Positions 23,415-34,871 of a stretch of 64,000 nt of DNA are shown in pieces (the stretch's first letter is position 1; each line of letters opens with the position of its first letter). Where the stretch lies: NCBI GenBank assembly GCA_964059195.1, contig CAXKWD010000007.1, positions 155,419,269-155,483,268 on the forward strand, written 5' to 3'. A program made the position numbers and the translations under genes. This DNA is from Ectobius pallidus (taxonomy: Eukaryota > Arthropoda > Insecta > Blattodea > Ectobiidae). The notes beneath the pieces were generated by a model that saw only the letters and a list, made by a program, of their open reading frames with translations, ran no database searches and was not told the origin of the DNA.

Positions 23415-24136
23415 CTAGGAGGTGCCCGTGGCTTCGCCCACGATAATTCTTTTAAAAATTAAAAATTAAGTGCATAATAATAATTATTAAAGCATTATAT
23501 TTATTAACACTTGCACGCGAATCATTCATAAACTAAGCCATTAATAATTAATGAAACAGCTAAAATTCCGGCTTTAAAGCGCCCCCTGGGAAAACTATAT
23601 CAGAATCGATCATGCAGTTCCAAAGAACCTATAAAGGAGGCCATGGGTGAACACATAATACATATTGTTTCTCAACTGTTTATTGACATGAATATGATGT
23701 GAATTTTATTTTATCAATTCAGTGTAATTTTCAGAAATTATATAATGTTTCAAGGGAAGGAATGGTTTGTTTGGATTATTATTATCAGCGATATTTCAAG
23801 AAATAAAACCATCAATATTTTACAGCTGTTGCCCCCGGCTTCGCCCGCCATTATTCATTGACTCCAGGATTTTAAAGAAAATTCCACTGGTAGATTATTA
23901 AAAATGTTTGTGGTTCAGAGCTATGAAAATTGTAAGTAAAAATAAATTAGAATATTTGTTCATTGTGTTCATTTCACTTAGGCCTTATATAATAAAGAAA
24001 CAGTTTTCCTTCCTAATTTTGTAGTCGCCATGAAAGTTTAGACTGCGAGAGACGAACATCGCCGAGTATACCCGATGTCTCACGAAGCGGGCGAGCAAGC
24101 ACGCTATTTAGGGCCGTTGAATTGTATAAGAGTAGA
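23415..24136 (-). mobile_element. Helitron-like element, 722 bp
   Basis: On the minus strand it starts A|TCTACTCTTATACAATTC and ends with a GTGGGCGAAGCCACGG hairpin, then CTAG|T. The target is an undisturbed AT. It shares both termini and much of the interior with 54545-55276, so they are two end-to-end copies of one family. A second internal Helitron-3'-like hairpin (GGCGGGCGAAGCCGGGGGC, minus strand) lies near 23830 and is absent from the other copy. No ORF. Confidence 0.75.
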
Positions 24137-25183
24137 TATTGCATACCAACTAGTATTTATGAAAAGCTTGTGAAAATATAAATGATAATACCGAGGAAAT
24201 TTCAATTCAAGCCAGAAACATTGAATTGGAGCTGCTGCCAGCAACTTCACGGCAGAAGTAGACTATGAGAAGGGATATATTACGGCATTTAAATGTTTTG
24301 CTTCCAAGGTAAGGAATGTTTTTCATGTGAACCAAAATGTGAAAAGTTGTGGGCTTATATTTGTTGTCATATGATGAAGTGGGCTACCGTGTTTTGCGAA
24401 AAATCCTGGTAAAGTTTCTTATTATCATAAAGAAACGTGTTTGCTTAAATGTGTTGTTTTATGGCCAATTATATGCGTAAATCCATGTTAAAGTTGGTGT
24501 GACTGGTCAATGCCATCTGGGTTTTGTTTATAGATTGCCAAGACGACTTTAAAGGACAAGGCCAATAAAAGTGCATTTTGAATGCATTTTTATGCAATTT
24601 TAGCGACCTTGGTTGGTAAAATGCAATTTTTCGACGTGTTACCAGTCCGATAAGCAGCTATTTTAGAGAGCGTGTACTAAAAAAGTCTTAATGTTAAAGT
24701 GGTAGTAAAGGTAATAGAAAGTCATCGCCGGTCTTTCTTTCCCATCCCCAGAAAATATTCAACCCAAAGACAAAATTTTGTTTTTCTACGATTTCTTATT
24801 GTCGAGATAGACAAACTGACAGACACACACACACACACAGACATGTTCCTGACAATTGCATTTTTGCATTCAGAGACCTGAAAACTTATATAAATGCTAA
24901 AAACGCAACATCAAATTTCAGGTTCGAACAGAAGTACCTTTAGGACAGGGAGAGAAAGCAAAAACAGTTTAAAAAGCTTTTTCTCATATGCTCAACCTTT
25001 ATTTCGCCTCCCACAAGAACAAGCAGGGAAATTAGATGTTTGTCACTGACTTATTTTGGGGGCGACTAGTCTGAAGGCTTCTCTGGACTGGACCGCTTCG
25101 GAATAAAAAAGCCATTTCTTGATCAGTTTATCTTAATAACCAAACATAGAGGACTAAATTATTTTTTTAATTTTATAATCTTA
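24137..25183. other. No gene recognised
   Basis: Contains a short (AC)n tract at about 24824-24838 and some GTAAG-like donor-looking motifs, but no open frame that would make an exon. Confidence 0.4.
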
Positions 25184-25742
25184 CTAGCTTAAATGACCCG
25201 GCGTCGCCCGGGTTTTGTATTTTGTAATTGGAAATTAGCTTATGAAGGATTTTCAATTTTAAATTCTAGGTCCTTATATAGGCATTTATAATTTGAAATA
25301 GGAAGAACGACTTATTACACTCAAACTATTCCCACAGAAAACGCTTGATATAGTTTTTTATGGTTCATAGAGGATCTAGAATGTTGCATCCCATCGCTTG
25401 TACAGTGCACAGCAAGCCTGGTAGAGGTTTAAATAAGAAGAAACAGAAATTCCTGTAACATAAAATTGTAATATCGAGGCGGGAAATTTCCCACTCTTAT
25501 GTTACCATAGCCTAAAGCCGTTTTGGGGATGAAATTAAACAGAAAGCATTAGCCTATCACTTTCATACTCTTCTCTCACCTCTCGCACCTACATTATGAA
25601 ACGAAGGTACTGTCAAAATTCCAAGTCTCTACCTGTTATAGTTTAGGCTGTACGTTGATTCCTGTCATTCAGTCAATCAGTCAGTCAGTCAGTCAGTCAT
25701 TCATTCAGTCAGTCAGGACAAAGCCTTTTATATATATAGAGA
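25184..25742 (-). mobile_element. Helitron-like element, 559 bp
   Basis: The minus-strand start is A|TCTCTATATATATAAAAGG and the end is a CCCGGGCGACGCCGGG hairpin followed by ...CTAG|T, with insertion between A and T. A short TCAG array (about 25660-25715) sits next to the 5' end. It is close in sequence to 57251-58085 and lacks an internal block present there (around 57605-57920). No ORF. Confidence 0.78.
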
Positions 25743-25892
25743 TTATAAGGTTTTACATTCTACCATCTTACTGAAGGTGGAGGACGTGTTTTGACTCTGA
25801 AATTCGGTTTTTGAGTTTCCTGCATTAATACAATACCTATCAGAATATCAGAAGATCCCACCAGAACTCTACCTTATCTATTCTTCATTCTT

Positions 25893-26255
25893 CACTGTAG
25901 AGACTAGCTCGTGTGTGGAATCCCTTAATTGAAGATATAAAAGACTGCCGAACACTTAGAACGTTCAAGATGAAGTTAGTTGACCACATGACCACCAATC
26001 ATTAAGATTTATGTTATATACTACTTTCATATAAAAAAATTATTGATTTTTTGTATATCATTTATTTTTATTTTACTTTTTTCTTTTTCTACCTATTTTT
26101 TTCTTTCATTCCATCTACTTACCATGTTGAATTTGGTTATTTGGTTATTTGGTAACGTTTGAATGTATCACCTCCGGTTAGTGGGAGAGAAGGCCTCAAA
26201 GGCATTAACTACACCAGATGGAAATATAAATAAATAAACAAATAAAAATAAGTAC
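25893..26255 (+). pseudogene. CR1-like LINE C-terminus and 3' UTR
   Basis: The frame reads 'RLARVWNPLIEDIKDCRTLRTFKMKLVDHM', the typical '..RVWN.LP..I.DC.TL..FK..L..' ending. Its 3' UTR includes GGGAGAGAAGGCCTCAAAGGCATTAACT and an (AAATA)n tail. Only the last ~35 codons survive. Confidence 0.65.
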
Positions 26256-26275
26256 TTTTTCGAATACATCATAAC

Positions 26276-27142
26276 TAGGGCCCGGATTTTTAGGCTTTTA
26301 CAAAAGGTATTTTAGGCTTTTATTTTCGGAAAATAGCCCTTTTTAGGCTTTTTAAACAAACTATTTTAGCCGTCTTAATGAAACATATTAAAATGAACAC
26401 TGATATTAGCACCGAAATTTGTATTACAATTTTGACACAGTTATTTTATTTATTTATTTTATTATTTTTTTTACAAAATAAACAAGTAACTATTACTTAT
26501 ATCGACACTCGAAAAATAGCATAAAAATTGAGATATTTGACACAATAATGACACAATTATTCCATACACCATTGAATTCACTTCCTATCTACAAAAATAA
26601 GTAGACTGAATTTGTTCCTTTAATATATTTCTTTGTACTTGGTCGGCAAATTATTATTTTAAAGTTGCAACGACAATGGATTAGTTCCAGATTTCAAAGT
26701 ATTGCAGACTGCTCAGGTTTCATTTCCCTGCGACGGCGATACGGCACATTTTCGAGGTACAAAGACAAGCGACAAAGCGACATATACATTGCTAATTTCA
26801 GAGCGTTGTATAAATTTATTTTTATTATGTCATTTCTTAAAATCACAAATTAACATATTTATTTTCCTTTGCATTCATTTGAAAATCTATTTAAAAATAG
26901 TGTTTTTCTGCAACACTCCTCTTTAGCCCCTATTTTTCAGCAAAAGTCCTCTTTAGCCCCTAGTTTTTCAGCAAAAGGCCTCCTTAGCCCCTTTTAGGCC
27001 CTTCAGTCCGATTTAACCCTTTTTAGGTTCTATAAGATTTATGTATTCGGAAGCAAGGGGCATGAAACGGAAAAATACGTTAAAATGTTCTAATTAGGAA
27101 GCTGGGGAAAAAATAGGTTAAAACCTTCAAATCCGGGCCCTA
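26276..27142. mobile_element. hAT-like element with TAGGGCCCGGATTT ends
   Basis: Left TAGGGCCCGGATTTTTAGGC and right ...CAAATCCGGGCCCTA are TIRs of about 15 bp. Flanks ATCATAAC and AATCATAA are consistent with an eroded 8-bp duplication. The interior is rich in TTTTAGGC/GCCTAAAA subterminal repeats. Short frames at 26665-26926 have no recognisable domain. An inverted, shorter relative lies at 46934-47592, which shares the internal stretch containing the TCCTTTAATATA region. Confidence 0.7.
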
Positions 27143-27689
27143 AATCATAATTCAAAAATGGAAAAGTCTCAAATCGAAACCATTTCTCATATAGACTACC
27201 CACAGATAACCGAACCTGTCTTGTCCCCAATATTGATCGTTGCGTTATTCACTCTGCCATTTTGTCAGCAGATAACGTCCTCTAATTCGAACTAATTGGG
27301 GCGACTAATCTCAGCCACTCCCGCGTTTCAGTTAAGGCTGCGGCTGCAACGAGCTTCTGAAGCCAATGTCACACGTAGGCCTATGTATCAAACGGTGTTT
27401 CACGTTTCCAGTCGCTCATGCCTTTCTATATGGACCATTCCACTCATACGCTAAATTTTACAGATAAGTGTATTAAAATTGGTGTTATAAAGAGGGGGTG
27501 TCTTTTGCTAAAACCGAATGTAACGGAAATAGTCAATTCTGGACAAATGAGGGCTATTTTTTTCAAGGTCCGATCGGTGACGAATTGAAAACCACAGTGA
27601 AAATCAAAACTGATGTATTTGAAACATTTAGATATACCTTCCAGCTACTTCTGAAGTAGGAAGGATGAAGTAGGAAGGATCACAAACAC

Positions 27690-27952
27690 AAAATCAGGGG
27701 TAGAGTGATTCAGGATTGGAATGACTTACCTGCAGAAACCTTCGAAACGTTTCCTGCTAACGCCCAAATTTTAGATTGAATAGGTAGGCTATGTGATAAG
27801 AATTTATAATATTAGTAGTTATGTTTGTAAATATTTAATATGCTATAGTTTTGAAAGGACAGATTTTTTTAAAATTATTATTTATTGGTATGTAGATAGT
27901 TTGTTGTGATATTTGATGTGTGTAATTGTATGTATAGTGTGTCATTGTGTGC

Positions 27953-27986
<34 letters not shown>

Positions 27987-28078
27987 ATGTAGTGTGTGTG
28001 GCTGGTATTAATTGCAAAACTGCCACCGGGTTGTTAACCCACTTGCAGTGTAACAAAATAAACAAATAAATAAAAAAG
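27690..28078 (+). pseudogene. LINE C-terminus and 3' UTR
   Basis: The frame 'RGRVIQDWNDLPAETFETFPANAQIL' matches the '..V..WN.LPAE......S...F' end of a LINE ORF, related to the minus-strand relic at 60380-60514. The 3' UTR holds a (TA)n/(TG)n stretch (27954-27988) and the phrase GCCACCGGGTTGTTAACCCA, then an AAATAAATAAA tail. Confidence 0.6.
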
Positions 28079-28720
28079 AAATTCGTCGTAGCGTGGTACC
28101 AACGTAAACATGCCTCGAACGATACACATATATATATATATATATAAAGGGAGAAAAAGAAAGGAAAGAGTAAGAAAGATAAAAACTGACAGAGAAAAAC
28201 GGAGAGAAAAAGGAATAGGTGACATCCACTTGAAATCTCATAGCAATGAAATTCAGCAAAATGTTATACACTTTCGTTTTAAAGACTGTAGATAGGAGAG
28301 GAAGTTTCTGTTTCACATGAGGAATTCCTGGTAAATCACATCTGTGTGCTAGCTTTATCGCATTTATGAGTGAATTCCCACAGTAGGAATCTTGAAGTGA
28401 TATTGATGTTGCTGTTTGCAGGCAGACGTCTGTTCCCAACAGACCGAGCTGTCATATCCGGCTGTCACACCTGTCGATAGATCGTTTATAAATCAACACA
28501 ACTAATTATCCATGCCTGATAAACATTTTCAAATTGCAACGATGAATAATTATTCCCATTACTCATGTATGTACAGAGGGGCTAACTGAACTAAGTCAGT
28601 AGAGAACAATATCAACGCATACACATATGTTAAACTATGCTTTGTGAACAAAACAGGCAAACAAAACGTTATTAAAGTATGCAGTTAATAAATCAAAGTA
28701 GGCCTACAAATTTAAATGTA

Positions 28721-29554
28721 CAGGGTGTCTCAAAAAATGTACTAACACTTTGAATGAGTATAAAAACATTATTTATGAATATAGAGACAAGTTTAAAGGC
28801 TTGAATTACAGAAGAAACATGTAATTAAAGAATCATGTTCGAAATGTTCAAATTGATGACCGTTATTGTCCAGACAAAGCTGGTGTCTCGAAAAAAAAAA
28901 AACGTACTAACACTTTGAATGAGTATAAAAACATTATTTATCAACATAGAGACAAGTTTAAAGGCTTGAATTACAGAAGAAACGTGTAATTAAAGAATAA
29001 TGTTCGCAATGTTCAAATTGACGACCTTCATTGTCCAGACAAAGCTGGTGTCTCAAAAAAATGTACTAACACTTTCAATGAGTATAAAAACATTATTTAT
29101 CAACATAGAGACAAGTTTAAAGGCTTGAATTACAGAAGTATAGATTACAAATTACACTACCATCGAGACGTAAGAGCTCACCTCTTATGCAGCTTATCCA
29201 AACACACGGATTGGACGAAGGGGTAGGATTGAATACCCTGCGCGTTCCCCAGACCTCACGCCAATGGACTTCTTTTTATGGGGATACCTCAAGGACAGAG
29301 TTTATCGCACAAAACCAAGAACAATTGATGAATTGAAATTTGAAATTGAAAGACAATGTCGCGAAATTCCAAATGAACTGTGTTTGCGTTATCAGCTTTG
29401 TCTGGACAATGACGGTCATCAATTTGAACATTGCGAACATGATTCTTTAATTACATGTTTCTTCTGTAATTCAAGCCTTTAAACTTGTCTCTATGTTCAT
29501 AAATAATGTTTTTATACTCATTCAAAGTGTTAGTACATTTTTTGAGACACCCTG
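28721..29554 (+). mobile_element. Tc1-like element with triplicated left end
   Basis: It is bounded by TA (28719-28720 and 29555-29556), with outer ends CAGGGTGTCTCAAAAAATGT and its complement. The long inverted arms (~155 bp) end in the transposase C-terminus. The left arm occurs three times in tandem, at about 28721, 28879 and 29044. The ORF at 29264-29482 supplies the transposase end. The middle of the transposase is deleted, so the element is non-autonomous. Confidence 0.8.
29264..29482 (+). pseudogene. IS630/Tc1-type transposase C-terminal fragment
   Basis: The frame begins 'MDFFLWGYLKDRVYRTKP' and contains 'RYQLCLDNDGHQFEH'. Reading upstream in frame gives an RTGR..YPARSPDLTP-like segment (from ~29205), the conserved block just before the last catalytic acidic residue region in IS630/Tc1 transposases. 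Other catalytic residues are deleted. The gene end overlaps the right inverted arm. Confidence 0.65.
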
Positions 29555-29759
29555 TATATACAGCCGGCTGCAAAAAGAAAGGGCCGACTCTCGTTCGTTA
29601 GAAAATTCAAATAGGCCTACTATGGAGCTGTTCACAAGTGTAAAGGAACTACCAGTCATTGCAGTGGATTTTTTATTGACAAAACGTCTGTACCGAATGT
29701 TGTGGGTTCACTTCCCTTTCTCCTTAAAATAACAATAAACAAATGGCATTAAATATGTA

Positions 29760-30526
29760 CGAGGGACGTCCACAAAATAAGTTTCCCCAGGGCCGTTTAC
29801 AGAGACAAAACAAAATTTCGTGGACATATATATTCCAGCAGATGCAGCAAGTGTTCAGCTATTATTCAACATATTTGCCACCGAAATTGAAACATTTGTC
29901 ATACCTTGGGACCAACTTTTAAATACCTGTGTCGTACAAGTCTGCCGCCAGGGATTTGAACCACTGTGTGACAAATATCTCTTCCTCTCTGTCATTCTCT
30001 GTCATTCCCTGTCATTCCCTGTCATTCCCTGTCATTCCCTGTCATTCTCTGTCATTCCCTGTCATTCCCTGTCATTCCCTGTCATTCTCTGTCATTCCCT
30101 GTCATTTCTTGAGGTGCAGGGAAAGATGGAAATCACTGGGAGCGAGGTCCGGGCTGTAGGGTGGAAGATAAAACACCTCCTAGAGAGTCTTCTGCAGAGG
30201 TTCGGCTGGGAGGTGTTTAACATTCACCCTAAAGCTCTGACCTCTCTCCCAGTGATTTCCATTTTTTACTACACCTCACGAAATGACAAATAATGACAGA
30301 GACGAAGATGGTTGTCACATAGAGGTTCAAATCCTTGGCGGCACACTTCTACGACACAGGTATTCAAAAGTTGGTCCCACGGTATGAAAAATGTCTCAAT
30401 TCTAATGGCGAGTATGTTGAAAAATATCTGAACACTGGTTGTATCTGTTGCAATAAGTATTTACTTGAAATTGTGTTTTGTTTTTGTAAAGGGACCCAGG
30501 GAAACTTACTTTGTGGATGTCCCTCG
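29760..30526. mobile_element. Foldback (hairpin) mariner derivative
   Basis: The outer ends are CGAGGGACGTCCACAAAATA and its complement, next to TA at the left (29758-29759) and TG at the right. The two ~370-bp arms are inverted copies with the centre near 30175-30200. The right arm encodes the transposase end ('RFGWEVF', then a frame with 'SDLSPSDFHFLLHLTK', then 'FYDTGIQKLVPRYEKCLNSNGEYVEK'). The left arm is its mirror image. The left arm also carries 12 copies of a 10-bp GTCATTCCCT unit (30000-30106). No transposase is complete. Confidence 0.8.
30000..30106. repeat. 10-bp GTCATTCCCT tandem repeat
   Basis: About 10-12 tandem copies with CTCT/CCCT variants. They expand a motif (CTCTGTCATT) found only two or three times in the other foldback copies. 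The expansion affects only one arm of the hairpin. Confidence 0.9.
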
Positions 30527-30590
30527 TGTAATATTATGTAGACCTATCCCGTAATTTTTCATTACATATGTATACCCATAGCCACCTATA

Positions 30591-31128
30591 CAGGGTGTTA
30601 ATGTACAACACCGAAATTTTTTACCTGTATGTAGAGGGGACATAGACAAACAACTTTTATTATGAGATTTTTGCTCTGTGGCGTAAAATGGGCATTAAAG
30701 TCATTATAATTTGGTGCTCATAAGTCAATAATTACGCGAAATAGGGTTAAAAGTTTTATTAAATTGACTTCATGCCTTCCTAGTGATCGATAAAAACCTG
30801 ATTCTTAATCATTTATCCACAGCTATATCATAATTTAGAATTTTCATATTCTGCAAAATTTACAGACTAATCACATGACTGGCCACCACTGCATTAGTCT
30901 TTTTTTTTTTATTAATAGCTACTGACTACAGTGTTAGCAACGAAGTTCCTTTGTTTTACTTTGTTTTTCTTCTAATGTTAGAAGTCAGTGGCGGCCATGC
31001 CCTGGGAGATTTTATGCTGTAGCAGGAAAAATTGAATCCATAGAGTAAAACTATCCTAATAAAAGTGGCTTGTCTATGTCCCCTCTATGCACAGGTAAAA
31101 TATTTCGGTGTTATTCATTAACACCCTG
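30591..31128. mobile_element. TIR MITE with CAGGGTGTTAAT ends
   Basis: The ends CAGGGTGTTAATG and ...ATTAACACCCTG extend into inverted repeats of ~75 bp containing the ACCGAAAT and GGGGACATAGACAA motifs. It is preceded by TA (30589-30590) and followed by TG, a likely mutated TA duplication. Relatives lie at 34872 and 35639. Tc1/mariner-type by target, with no ORF. Confidence 0.75.
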
Positions 31129-32019
31129 TGTATAAAATAGCTCCAGTCGTAACCTACCGCAAACAGTGGAATACACAGTCTTCTGGCCTAGGTTAAGGGG
31201 AAGAAGAAGGCAATCGTTTCTGTAATATTGAAAGTAGCTGTAGCTCTCACTGTTTGGAGTTCATGAGAGGAGTCTTGGGGGGCGGCAGGTTTTTCCTACA
31301 TATTCATGAAGTGCAGTGTGGCGAGTATTCACTTTGTGGTGCAAATGCCTTCCTGATTACCTGCAGCTCAATGTGAGGAACGCCACCATCATCTCACAAG
31401 CTTAAGTTCGAGGTCAATATATTGTGCCTGCCATTAGAAGCTAAAATATATAGATTTAAAAGAATTAATTACTGTAAGACAGCACACGATATTTACTTTG
31501 GTAATCATTCACCCTTATAAGCGTAGCGGATCTAGATCTTAGTAGGCTAAGCCTACTGCTATCTTGAATAAGTGCCTCATAGGTTTATTGATTTCTAAGA
31601 GCTATTTGTTATGTTACAATCCACAAGAAAAAAAGTTCATGAAAAAGCAAATAGAAAAGAATTTACGATATGAAGGCAATAGTTGAAAATAGATTATTAT
31701 GAAATGTGTGAATAATGAGATTTAAGTTATTACATTTATGAAGGTATACATAGGCCGTGCTGCTTTGAAGCAAAGCAGAAAAGAAGAATAAGAAGAAACA
31801 AACCAAACAACAATCCAGACCTAACCTCCAATTTAGTCAGCTGACTAATGAACCATTAATATCAGAGAACTGATGAAACAAGATTTTGTTAACTAATAAA
31901 TAATATTATGAGGTCTAATATTAACTATTATTAGCAAGTTCTATGAAACGGGGCCCAGCCCGGATTTCTAAGCAAAATGCATATTTATTTTCAGGCTGCT
32001 AAACATAAGCAGAAATGTT
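31129..32019. other. No gene recognised
   Basis: Roughly 0.9 kb with no credible ORF, tRNA-like box or terminal repeat. Confidence 0.45.
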
Positions 32020-32021
32020 AT

Positions 32022-32057
<36 letters not shown>

Positions 32058-32959
32058 GTAAGAGTGACTGACTGACTTAACTAACGACTGACAGAGAATC
32101 AACGTAGAGCCTAAACTGTAATAGCCTAAGTTAGTTAGAGACTTGGAATTTTGACAGTACCTTCGCTTCATAATGTAAGTGCTCACTAAGAAAGGATTTA
32201 GAAAAATTGTGATTTTAAATGCCAAAAAATGAAATGTTTTTGAGATTACTTAACCCCCTTTTACACAGAATTATTAAATCTAAATCACAGTTCACATGAC
32301 AACAGTGTGAACATTGTCATTGACAACATCGATCTCAGGTTGCTTTGGAAATAAATGATACGGGACTTTGACAAATTAGAGAAGCTATCGATATAATTAA
32401 TTGGTGTAAATAAATATTGAAGAATGCAATCCACGAAAATAAAGCACAATGTGATGCAGTCCCATAACTTTCTCTACCCTGGACATAGAGAATACCGTAC
32501 GACGTATGGTAATATGTATATTATTATGTCCCTGCTTTTGGGGAGGGAAGTATGAAAGTGATATTGCTTTCTGTTTAATTTCATCCCCGAAACAGTTTTA
32601 TGGTAACATGAGAGCGAGAAATAAAATATTCCGCAAAGACAATGCAATTTTATGTTACCGGAATTTCTGTTTCTTATTTTAATCCCTACCAGGCTTGGTG
32701 TGTAGAAGCGATGGGATGCAAAATTCTACATCCTCTATGAGCCATAAAAAGCTATATCAAGCGTTTTCTGAGGGAATAGTTACAGTGTGATAAGTAGTTC
32801 TTCATTTCATATTGTTAATACGTATATAAGGACCTAGAATGTGAAAATCGAAAGTCCTTCATTTGTGTATTCAAGCAGCTTCATTTTTATAATAAATGAT
32901 TTCTTCTTCTCCGAATTACAAAATACAAAACCCGGGCGACGCTGGACCTTTTAAGCTAG
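32020..32959 (+). mobile_element. Helitron-like element, plus orientation
   Basis: It ends at 32959 with an ACCCGGGCGACGCTGG hairpin remnant, then CCTTTTAAG and CTAG|T. The interior shares blocks with the minus-strand copies at 25184 and 57251. The 5' end is degraded into a (TA)n tract followed by a few GACT units, so its start is approximate. The hairpin stem has one mismatch relative to the other copies. Confidence 0.65.
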
Positions 32960-33411
32960 TATTTCACAAGACACTCGTAGACAAGCAATTCTAACTTCAT
33001 TTGGTAGAGCTTGTTTTGCTTATTCTGAGAGAAAAACTGGTTTGTTGCTTGTCTTACGATTTTTAATTAAATATCGTATTATACTCAAAACTTTCACATT
33101 AAAAGTTCTTACTTTACTCCAAGACCCCATCATCATTTTCCTTTCTTTTATCGGCTAATGGAATTATTGAAAAATCCGGGTTATAAAACACTCTTAACGC
33201 ATTTCTTTAAAGCTTTCCGGTGAATAAACAGATATTGAAGAGGAATTGAAGGGAGTGGAGAAGATGTGCTAGCCCACAAAATCTCGCTTTGAGATACGAG
33301 TCTTTAAATCTTATTTTTATCTGTTACTTTTCGCACATATTATGTTACTAACAAAACCTATTGACAAAATTAGACTCTGCATTGGCATAAATAGGGACTA
33401 ATAGGTCAGTC

Positions 33412-33945
33412 TCCAACTGACTCACATTGCTGAGTCAATAAATTAAATTCTCCGACTGACCCACATGACTGACTCATTAAATAAAATTCTCCTACTGACT
33501 CTCATGGCTGACTCATTAAATTAACTTCTCCAATTGACTCACATGACTGACTCGTTAAATTAAATTCTCCAACCTACTCACATGGCTGATTCATTAAATT
33601 AAATTCTCCAACTGACTCACATGGCTGAGTCAATAAATTAAATTCTCCGACTGACTCACATGACTGACTTATTAAATTAAATTCTTCAACTTACTCACAT
33701 GGCTGACTCATTAAATTAAATTCTCCAACTGACTCACATGACTGACTCATTAAATTAAATTCTCCAACTGACTCACATGACTGACTCATTAAATTAAATT
33801 CTCCAACTGACTCACATGGCTGACTCATTAAATTAAATTCTCCAACTGACTCTCATTACAGACTCATTAAATTAAATTCTCCAACTGACTCACATGACAG
33901 ACTCGTTAAATTAAATTCTCCAGTTGACTCACATGACTGACTCAT
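33412..33945. repeat. 39-bp satellite array derived from SINE leader
   Basis: About 13-14 contiguous units of ~39 bp with consensus parts CTGACTCACATGGCTGACTC and ATTAAATTAAATTCTCCAA. Variants are GGCTG/GACTG/GACAG. There are no spacers. The array ends at an inversion point near 33940, after which GAGTCAGTTGGAGAATTTAA runs into a SINE head. The same leader precedes the SINE copies at 51400 and 61100. Confidence 0.92.
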
Positions 33946-34085
33946 GTGAGTCAGTTGGAGAATTTAATGTTGTACTGGCTTGTTGCCACATAGTAGCTCA
34001 ATGGTAGAGCAGCGGCAAGGAGAGCCGAAGATCCTGGTTCAAATCCTGCTATGGCTTTGAATTTTTCTGTCTGACTCTACGTTTC
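33946..34085 (+). mobile_element. tRNA-like SINE fragment next to satellite
   Basis: The tRNA-like segment at 33985-34055 (GCCACATAGTAGCTCAATGG at the start, TTCAAATCCTGCTATGGC at the end) belongs to the family at 51087 and 60938. The body TTTGAATTTTTCTGTCTGACT follows. The cloverleaf is degraded in the D-arm. Confidence 0.72.
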
Positions 34086-34227
34086 TACCTATCGATAAGC
34101 TAAATTTGAGGGAAGTTTTCGACGTTACAACCTGTACAGTTCCTTTTTCAAGTACATCTCTTCTTAGTTAGAGCTGAGAAGACAGGGGATTTTATTCAAA
34201 TAGGAATAATTACAAAACATAAATGAA

Positions 34228-34471
34228 ATGTTTAGACAAAGTCCGCCTATATACCACGATTATATTTTAAAAACAACAGCTGAAGCCTACAGGAGATATA
34301 TAAGTCTTTTATATCTCCTGTGATATGAAGAACGACTTATCACACTGTAACTATTCCCTCAGAAAACGCTTGATAAAAGACTTGATAAAAGACTTTTATA
34401 TCTCCTTTAGGCTTCAGCTGTTGTTTTTTTTTAAATATAGTAGTGGTATATAGGCGGACTTTGTCTAAATA
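34228..34471. mobile_element. Long-TIR MITE carrying a Helitron-derived core
   Basis: Inverted arms of ~90 bp start with TTTAGACAAAGTCCGCCTAT and continue through ACAACAGCTGAAGCC. Between them lies a ~70-bp core (AACGACTTATCACACTGTAA... to AGAAAACGCTTGATA) that matches the interior of the Helitron-like copies, best the one at 32020-32959. No ORF; the superfamily is unknown. Confidence 0.7.
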
Positions 34472-34869
34472 TTTTATCTATAATTATACCACTTGAAATA
34501 TGAAGCTAATCAATTATACAAAACATAAGTCGAACACATGACTGTAAGGATACAGTTGTGGAAAATGGTCTCTTAGCAGTCGATATGTGAGTGACCGGAC
34601 AACGCACAGGACATCACAGCTGGATTATTACTGTCAGAACAAGGGCTTAAGCACGTGCTGCACTAAGCAGGGGATTTTTGTGAGGACAGACAGTATATTC
34701 TCATATTTCCACGGTCGTCCACCCTTTCATATCATAGAGGATAAACTGCTCTATCTTTTATGACATCGGCTCACTCGTTCCAATCACTTTTATTGCTCGC
34801 CTACTGAAATAAAGCTTCTGCAGCACACGTACAGTTGTCAGAAGAAAAATTCGGACACTTAATAATGTA
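34472..34869. other. No feature recognised
   Basis: About 400 bp with no credible ORF or terminal repeats. Confidence 0.45.
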
Positions 34870-34871
34870 TA

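Noticed and set aside
24301..24420. Possible exon with AGGTAAGG donor-like site
   Set aside because: There is no open frame of useful length upstream and no matching acceptor context, so the donor-like motif is expected by chance.
29820..30293. 157-codon plus-strand frame with CHSLSFPVI repeats
   Set aside because: It crosses the 10-bp tandem repeat and both arms of the hairpin element; the repeat peptide is a by-product.
33412..33945. CRISPR-like array
   Set aside because: Units are contiguous with no unique spacers, and the setting is eukaryotic; it is a satellite.
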